Positions 6,071 to 10,339 of a stretch of 10,339 nt of DNA are shown one piece after another; position 1 is the stretch's first letter; every line of letters starts with the position of its first letter. A program made the position numbers and the translations under genes. The notes under the pieces were generated by a model. It ran no database searches and was not told where the DNA came from. It saw only the letters and a program-made list of their open reading frames with translations. Source of the stretch: an uncultured Clostridia bacterium (GTDB lineage: Bacteria; Bacillota_A; Clostridia; Oscillospirales; Oscillospiraceae); NCBI GenBank assembly GCA_947307375.1, contig CAMZIX010000042.1:1-10339 (forward strand), given 5' to 3'.

Positions 6071-6918
6071 ACGAACCGACCGTCAGGATCCAAAAGATCA
6101 GAAAGGACACCGTCAAAACGCGGCTGATCATCTTCGGCGCGCTGGCGCTGCTCCTGCTGATCTGCTCCGTCTTCTCCGAGCATCTCACGCCATATGATCC
6201 CTATCTTCAGAACCTGACCAATGTCAAGGCGGCTCCCTCCGCCGAGCATCTGTTCGGTACGGACCGCTACGGGCGCGACATGCTTTCGCGTGTGATCGTC
6301 GGCAGCAGGACGAGCATTTTCTCGACGCTGCTGCTTGTCGGCATCGTGACCGCGCTTGGCACGATGGTCGGCGTTTTCTGCGGCTGGCACGGCAAGTGGA
6401 TCGACACGGTGCTGATGCGCATCTCGGACATGTTCCTCGCTTTCCCCGGCCTGGTTTTCGCCATGGCCGTGGCGGGCGTGCTGGGGGGCGGTCTGCAGAA
6501 TGCGATCATTGCGCTGGTGGCGATCTCCTGGCCGAAATACGCCCGCATCGCCCGCAGCCAGACGCTGGCGCAGAAGGAGACGCCCTATCTGAAGGCCGCG
6601 CGGCTCTCCGGCAGCGGGACCTGGAAGATCATCTTCAAGCATATCCTGCCGAATATCATCGGGCCGATCCTCGTCACCTCCATGCTGGACATTGGTACGA
6701 TGATGATGGAGCTGGCCGGGCTGAGCTTTCTCGGTCTCGGCGCCAAGCCCCCCACGGCGGAGTGGGGCAGCATGATGAGCGATACGCGCAGCCTTCTGTC
6801 TACGGTGCCCTGGGTCACACTGGCCCCCGGCTTCGCGATCTTTGTCTCCGTCATGATCTTCAACCTCCTGGGCGACACGATCCGGGACTATGCGGACCCG
6901 AAGAGCAGAGGGAGGTAA
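6067..6918 (+). CDS. ABC importer permease, DppC/NikC type
   Basis: The 283-residue protein is the second permease subunit. It has the family N-terminal helix (about 19-37), the signature HLFGTDRYGRDMLSRVI (61-77), further helices near 88-107, 126-155, 198-216 and 248-269, and the EAA loop ETPYLKAARLSGSGTWKIIF (171-190) that docks an ATPase. The start overlaps the stop of the upstream permease by four bases (ATGA), with GAGCGAGGG as ribosome binding site. The same frame is open far upstream through the first permease gene, but that part encodes Arg/His/Gly-rich nonsense and is not a fusion. The next gene begins four bases after the stop. Confidence 0.93.
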   Translation: MNEPTVRIQKIRKDTVKTRLIIFGALALLLLICSVFSEHLTPYDPYLQNLTNVKAAPSAEHLFGTDRYGRDMLSRVIVGSRTSIFSTLLLVGIVTALGTMVGVFCGWHGKWIDTVLMRISDMFLAFPGLVFAMAVAGVLGGGLQNAIIALVAISWPKYARIARSQTLAQKETPYLKAARLSGSGTWKIIFKHILPNIIGPILVTSMLDIGTMMMELAGLSFLGLGAKPPTAEWGSMMSDTRSLLSTVPWVTLAPGFAIFVSVMIFNLLGDTIRDYADPKSRGR

Positions 6919-6922
6919 GGAT

Positions 6923-7705
6923 ATGGCTGAGATCCTGAGATACGAGCACGTCGATATCACGTACAACGGCGTCAAGGCCATCAAGGACGTCAGCTTCACG
7001 GTGGACGAGGGCGAGATCCTCGGCATCGTGGGCGAGAGCGGCTCCGGTAAATCCACGCTGATCAAGGCCGCCATGGGTCTTTTGGGCCCGACCGGACTGG
7101 TCACCCGCGGCGACATCTGGTATAAAGGGAAAAACCTGCCCGACCTGTCCGCAAGAGAAATGCGGAAGCTCAACGGCCCGGAGCTCGGCATGATCTTCCA
7201 GTACGCCGGCAGCTCCTTCTGCCCGATCCGCACCGTGGGCGCTCAGCTCTTCGAGAGCATGACGGAGCATGAGGATATTTCAAAAGAGGAGTTTGCCGCG
7301 CGGGCGACGGATCTGCTGGGAAAGATCGGCTTTGACAACGCGCAGCGCATCCTCGAAAGCTACCCCTTCGAGCTCTCCGGCGGCATGCAGCAGCGTGTCG
7401 GCATCGCCGCGGCGATGCTCCTGAATCCGAGCGTGCTGCTGGCGGACGAGCCGACCTCGGCCCTGGACGTGTCCGTGCAGAAGCAGGTCGTGGAGGAGAT
7501 GCTGCTGGTGCGCAGGACCTTCGGCACCTCGATCGTGCTGGTCGCGCATAACATCGGCGTGATCGGAGCCATGGCGGACAAGGTGCTGGTCATGCGTTAC
7601 GGCGAAATGGTGGAATACGGCGAAACAAAGCAGGTGCTGGAGGATCCGAAGGAGGAGTATACGAAACTGCTGATGTCCGCCGTGCCGAAGCTGAGGAGGA
7701 CCTGA
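6923..7705 (+). CDS. ABC importer ATPase, NikD/DppD type (short form)
   Basis: This 260-residue cytoplasmic subunit hydrolyses ATP to drive uptake. Visible motifs: Walker A GESGSGKST (37-45), Q-loop Gln93, signature LSGGMQQR (151-158), Walker B VLLADEP with Asp175 and Glu176, D-loop SALD, H-loop His209. The Q-loop segment IFQYAGSSFCPIRTVG departs from the usual FQDPMTSLNP of peptide transporters and contains a cysteine. The length matches NikD-like proteins, not the roughly 320-residue DppD/OppD; it lacks most of the C-terminal extension that carries a 4Fe-4S site in some OppD-type proteins. Ribosome binding site GGGAGG lies seven bases before the ATG. An upstream in-frame start at 6890 overlaps the permease and has none. 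Confidence 0.92.
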   Translation: MAEILRYEHVDITYNGVKAIKDVSFTVDEGEILGIVGESGSGKSTLIKAAMGLLGPTGLVTRGDIWYKGKNLPDLSAREMRKLNGPELGMIFQYAGSSFCPIRTVGAQLFESMTEHEDISKEEFAARATDLLGKIGFDNAQRILESYPFELSGGMQQRVGIAAAMLLNPSVLLADEPTSALDVSVQKQVVEEMLLVRRTFGTSIVLVAHNIGVIGAMADKVLVMRYGEMVEYGETKQVLEDPKEEYTKLLMSAVPKLRRT

Positions 7706-7706
7706 G

Positions 7707-8471
7707 ATGGAACCTGTTTTGAAAGTCGACAATCTCACCAAGGTCTTCACGCGCAAGGGCCAGCCGGACTTCACCGCCGTCGACCACATCGGCTTCGAAC
7801 TGTATCCCGGCGAATGCCTCGGCCTGATCGGCGAGAGCGGCAGCGGCAAGACCACCGTGGTCAACATGATCACCCGTCTGGTGGACGCCACCGAGGGCAG
7901 CGTCATACTCGACGGAGACGATATCACCCGGATGAGCGGCAGGGAGCTGCGCGGGGCCTACCGGAAGATGCAGATGGTCTTTCAGACGCCGACAGACTCC
8001 TTTGATCCCAGGTGTACCCTGGGCGACGGGATCGGCGAGAGCCTCCGCAACAGCGGCATGAGCCGTGCGGAGACGAAACAGGAAGTGGCCCGCCTGCTGA
8101 CCGAGTGCGGCCTCACGCCGGAGTTCGCCGATCGCTACCCCCATCAGGTCAGCGGCGGTCAGTGCCAGCGCGCGTCGATCGCGCGGGCGCTTGCCGTCAG
8201 GCCCAAGCTCCTGATCTGCGACGAGGCGACCTCTTCTCTGGACGTGACCATCCAGAAGGAGATCATCGCCCTCCTCAATGAGCTGCGCTCCCATCACGGC
8301 AGCGAGCTGTCGATCCTCTTTATCTGCCACGATATCGCGCTGGTGCAGCAGTTCTGCAATCGGGTGCTGGTGCTGTACAGAGGAAAGATCGTGGAGCAGG
8401 GGATCCCCGACGAGATCATTCGCAATCCCAGGGATGAATACACCGTTCGTTTAATCAACAGCATCCTGTGA
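7707..8471 (+). CDS. ABC importer ATPase, NikE/DppF type (short form)
   Basis: The 254-residue second ATPase pairs with the preceding one. Walker A is GESGSGKTT (42-50), Q-loop Gln93 in MVFQTPTDSFDPRCTLG, signature VSGGQCQR (148-155), Walker B LLICDEA with Asp172 and Glu173, D-loop SSLD, and H-loop His208 in FICHD. Residues 220-254 end with the IVEQGIPDEIIRNPRDEYT pattern of peptide/nickel importers, without a long C-terminal extension. Like its partner, it is of NikE-like size. The ATG is one base after the preceding stop, and GAGGAGGA ends six bases before it. A small hairpin (GTGAC/GTCAC, 8468-8483) sits at its stop but lacks a T-run, so read-through into the methyltransferase gene is likely. 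Confidence 0.92.
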   Translation: MEPVLKVDNLTKVFTRKGQPDFTAVDHIGFELYPGECLGLIGESGSGKTTVVNMITRLVDATEGSVILDGDDITRMSGRELRGAYRKMQMVFQTPTDSFDPRCTLGDGIGESLRNSGMSRAETKQEVARLLTECGLTPEFADRYPHQVSGGQCQRASIARALAVRPKLLICDEATSSLDVTIQKEIIALLNELRSHHGSELSILFICHDIALVQQFCNRVLVLYRGKIVEQGIPDEIIRNPRDEYTVRLINSIL

Positions 8472-8515
8472 CGGACCGGTCACGGGATCGCATCGTTTAC
8501 CAATAAAGAATCCGT

Positions 8516-8532
8516 CTTGTGTTTGAGGGAAC
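8516..8532. repeat. Inverted repeat, left copy, before methyltransferase 2
   Basis: CTTGTGTTTGAGGGAAC recurs in reverse complement at 9325-9341 with a single mismatch (16 of 17). The left copy also has internal dyad symmetry (GTGTT, six bases, AACAC at 8519-8534), like an operator. Thirty-four bases separate it from the start codon at 8567. Confidence 0.6.
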
Positions 8533-8541
8533 ACCGGGCAG

Positions 8542-8552
8542 AAACAAGAAAG
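8542..8552 (+). repeat. Direct repeat in the leader of methyltransferase 2
   Basis: AAACAAGAAAG is repeated exactly at 9335-9345, ahead of the binding-protein gene. In both places a purine-rich ribosome binding region and a start codon follow at 14 and 12 bases, so the two genes have near-duplicate leaders. Confidence 0.5.
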
Positions 8553-8566
8553 AGAGAGGAACAGCA

Positions 8567-9292
8567 ATGGAACTGATCAAGCATCGCGTAACACACTACT
8601 GGTCTCACCGGGCGGAAGCCTTTGAGACCCAGCGCCTTCGCGAATACGACAGCGAGAAGCGGGAGAGGTGGCTCGCAGAGTTTCGCAGGTATCTGCCTCC
8701 GGAAAAGCCCCTGCGCATCCTGGACATCGGCACCGGGACAGGCTTTTTCGCCTGCCTGCTGGCAGCCGAGGGGCATGAGACGACCGGCATCGACCTGACG
8801 CCCGACATGATCGAGCATGCCAGGCACATGGCAGGCGTTCTGGGAACAGACGCCCGTTTCCTGCTCATGGATGCGGAGAACCCCGAGTTCGATCCGGAGA
8901 GCTTCGACGTGCTCGTGACGCGGAATCTCACATGGACGCTGCCGCATATCGCCAAGGCCTACCGGGAGTGGTACAGGCTTCTGAAGCCGGGCGGCGTGCT
9001 CATCAACTTTGACGCGGATTACAGCGCCGCGCTGGAAGACGAAGAGGAGCACGAGCTGCCGGAAAACCACGCGCACAAGCTGGTACCGGACTACATGCAG
9101 GCGGAAAACGAGGCCATCACTATGGAAGTCGGCGCCTATCACGGGCCGCGCCCCCAGTGGGACGTGCAGCTGCTGGTGGAGGCTGGCTTTGAACGGGTCA
9201 CGGTGGACATGGGCGTATACAAGCGCATCTACGCCGAGATCGACGAGTTTTTCAACCCCACCCCGATCTTCACCATTGCGGCCTATAAATAA
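8567..9292 (+). CDS. Class I SAM-dependent methyltransferase (paralogue 2)
   Basis: The 241-residue cytoplasmic protein is a Rossmann-fold methyltransferase closely related to the one encoded leftward at 4007-3222. Motif I is ILDIGTGTGF (51-60), the beta-2 acidic residue is Asp76 in GIDLTPDM, RNLTWTLP (119-126) and GGVLINFDADYS (142-153) match the paralogue's signatures, and RPQWD (195-199) and the TPIF ending correspond too. An acidic loop (157-166) replaces the paralogue's longer basic/acidic insert. I chose the ATG at 8567, where AGAGAGAGGA ends six bases upstream; an in-frame GTG at 8519 lies inside an inverted repeat and is unlikely. The gene sits inside the importer operon between ATPase and binding protein, with 95 and 65 bases of spacer, both larger than elsewhere in the operon. 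Its substrate is probably the imported compound or its carrier, which is inference. Confidence 0.9.
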   Translation: MELIKHRVTHYWSHRAEAFETQRLREYDSEKRERWLAEFRRYLPPEKPLRILDIGTGTGFFACLLAAEGHETTGIDLTPDMIEHARHMAGVLGTDARFLLMDAENPEFDPESFDVLVTRNLTWTLPHIAKAYREWYRLLKPGGVLINFDADYSAALEDEEEHELPENHAHKLVPDYMQAENEAITMEVGAYHGPRPQWDVQLLVEAGFERVTVDMGVYKRIYAEIDEFFNPTPIFTIAAYK

Positions 9293-9324
9293 GTTGTAAA
9301 GCCGGACGATCGGCAATACATACG

Positions 9325-9341
9325 GTTCCCTCAAAAACAAG
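9325..9341. repeat. Inverted repeat, right copy, before the binding-protein gene
   Basis: This is the reverse complement of 8516-8532 with one mismatch. It ends 16 bases before the ATG of the lipoprotein gene, close enough to affect initiation, or to serve as an operator near a start site. The AAACAAGAAAG direct repeat overlaps its right end (9335-9345). Confidence 0.6.
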
Positions 9342-9357
9342 AAAGGAAAGAGACGAA

Positions 9358-10339
9358 ATGAAAAGAATACTGGCACTGATCCTCGTGCTGATCCTGGCGG
9401 TCGGCCTGCTGGCCGGCTGCGGCAAGGCAAACCAGCCCGCCGCCTCCGGAAACGACACGCAGACGCAGACCGGGACAGAGGGCAAGACGCCCGCTGCTGC
9501 CGGCAAAAAAACCATGATCATCGGCGACACGACCTTCAACGCGGAAAACTGGGAAGAGACCATCGACCCGCACCGCACCTACAACGGCTGGCCCTGCATC
9601 CGCTACGGCGTCGGCGAAACGCTGGTGCACTACACCGACAACATGGTGCTGGAGCCCTGGCTGGCCACCGAATGGAACAACGACGGCGACTGCACCTGGA
9701 CCATCACGCTGCGCGACGGCGTCAAGTTCTCCTCCGGCCGCGACATGGACGCGGCGGCGGTGAAGCAGTGCTTCGAGCATTTGCTGGAAAACCATGACCG
9801 CGCGCCCGGCGACACCAAGATCGTGAGCATGGAAGCCGACGGTCAGGTGCTGACCCTCGTCACCTCCGAGCCGAACCCCGCCCTGATGAACTACCTCGGC
9901 GACCCCTACGCCTGCATCATCGATGCGGACGCCTCCGACTTTGAAAACGGCATCTCCGTCGGCACCGGCCCCTACAAGGCCGTCGATATGCTGATGGACG
10001 ATCACATCACGCTGGTTCCCAACGAATACTACTGGAACGGCACGCCGAAGATCGACGAGATCACCATCCGCACCATCTCCGACCGCAATACCCTGGCGCT
10101 CGCGCTGGAGGGCGGCGAGGTCGACGCGGCCTACGGCGTGGCCTACGACGCCTATCCCAAGTTCGAGAATCCCAACTTCCAGTTCTCCAGCATCCAGACC
10201 TCCCGCGCCTTCTTCGGCTGCATGAACATGACCAGCCCCATCATCCAGGACGACGCCGTGCGTCAGGCCATCGTCATGGGCATCGACCGCGAGGGCTTTG
10301 TGGCCGCTCTGCTGGAGGGCCACGGCGTTCCCGGCTACG
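9358..10339 (+). CDS. ABC importer substrate-binding lipoprotein, SBP_bac_5/NikA-like (partial)
   Basis: The gene runs off the right edge after 327 codons; family members have about 500-540 residues. A lysine-arginine start, hydrophobic helix and lipobox LLAG with Cys21 mark a lipoprotein anchored to the outer face of the membrane. A Thr/Gly/Ala-rich tether (22-50) follows. The mature domain shows the family 5 pattern: GETLVHYTDNMVLEPWLATEW (86-106), WTITLRDGVKFSSG, DGQVLTL, GTGPYK, LVPNEYYWNG and AFFGCMNM. The segment GWPCIRYGVGETLV (77-90) is a distinctive sub-family feature that I associate with Clostridia proteins often labelled nickel/peptide binding; that link is from memory, not tested. 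The ATG follows AAAGGAAAGAG. It captures the ligand for the permeases and ATPases upstream. Being last in the operon, after a methyltransferase, is unusual for this class. Confidence 0.9.
   Translation, partial: MKRILALILVLILAVGLLAGCGKANQPAASGNDTQTQTGTEGKTPAAAGKKTMIIGDTTFNAENWEETIDPHRTYNGWPCIRYGVGETLVHYTDNMVLEPWLATEWNNDGDCTWTITLRDGVKFSSGRDMDAAAVKQCFEHLLENHDRAPGDTKIVSMEADGQVLTLVTSEPNPALMNYLGDPYACIIDADASDFENGISVGTGPYKAVDMLMDDHITLVPNEYYWNGTPKIDEITIRTISDRNTLALALEGGEVDAAYGVAYDAYPKFENPNFQFSSIQTSRAFFGCMNMTSPIIQDDAVRQAIVMGIDREGFVAALLEGHGVPGY

Noticed and set aside
8468..8483. Terminator after the second ATPase (GTGAC/GTCAC hairpin)
   Set aside because: The stem is only five base pairs and no T-run follows. 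It may at most cause weak pausing.
9331..10323. 330-codon frame antisense to the binding protein
   Set aside because: Its Val/Gly/His-rich composition is typical of antisense frames in GC-rich genes; the + strand has a lipobox and family 5 motifs.
1..10339. CRISPR array, insertion sequence or integrase gene
   Set aside because: No regularly spaced repeats, transposase motifs or tyrosine/serine recombinase signatures were seen on either strand.

Overview
The window looks like a chromosomal segment of a GC-rich, low-copy-number Firmicute, most likely a gut Oscillospirales/Clostridia-type bacterium. The grounds are strong AGGAGG-like ribosome binding sites, Clostridia-style protein families (BspA-type leucine-rich repeats, a short GH2 glycosidase, a Nik/Opp-type importer with a Cys lipoprotein) and Rho-independent terminators with long stems. 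The assignment is inference from style, not a species identification.

Left part (1 to about 3200) looks like accessory DNA. It starts with a broken leucine-rich-repeat gene fragment (about 253-711). An AT-rich stretch follows, then a 23-base copy of the 3' end of a tRNA (811-833) with an immediate terminator. A lone GH2 glycoside hydrolase gene (1162-2832) comes next. The segment ends at a second, longer tRNA remnant (3075-3132) that still carries the anticodon arm of a tRNA-Leu(CAG), also followed at once by a terminator. The two tRNA ends are direct repeats around the glycosidase gene, as expected if integrative elements had used the 3' half of a tRNA-Leu gene as attachment site. No integrase and no intact tRNA are visible in the window.

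Right part (about 3220 to the end) is more GC-rich and forms one functional-looking locus. Two genes run leftward: an M14/AstE-type zinc deacylase-like protein (4932-3973) and, overlapping its end, a class I SAM-dependent methyltransferase (4007-3222). From a shared intergenic region of about 200 bases that contains G/C-tract inverted repeats and candidate divergent promoters, a rightward operon starts. It encodes two DppB/DppC-type permeases, two short NikD/NikE-like ATPases, a second methyltransferase clearly paralogous to the first, and a peptide/nickel-type (SBP_bac_5) substrate-binding lipoprotein that runs off the right edge.

Together the six rightward genes make a complete ABC importer (lipoprotein, two permeases, two ATPases) with a methyltransferase inserted before the binding protein. 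The divergent arm adds a second copy of that methyltransferase plus a small-molecule deacylase. The best reading is an uptake-and-modification system for a small molecule (a peptide, an N-acylated compound or a metal chelate) in which import, methylation and deacylation are linked. The substrate cannot be read from the sequence. A near-identical 17-base inverted repeat on both sides of the second methyltransferase gene, plus a repeated leader, suggests that this gene and the binding-protein gene share a control element or were inserted as a cassette.
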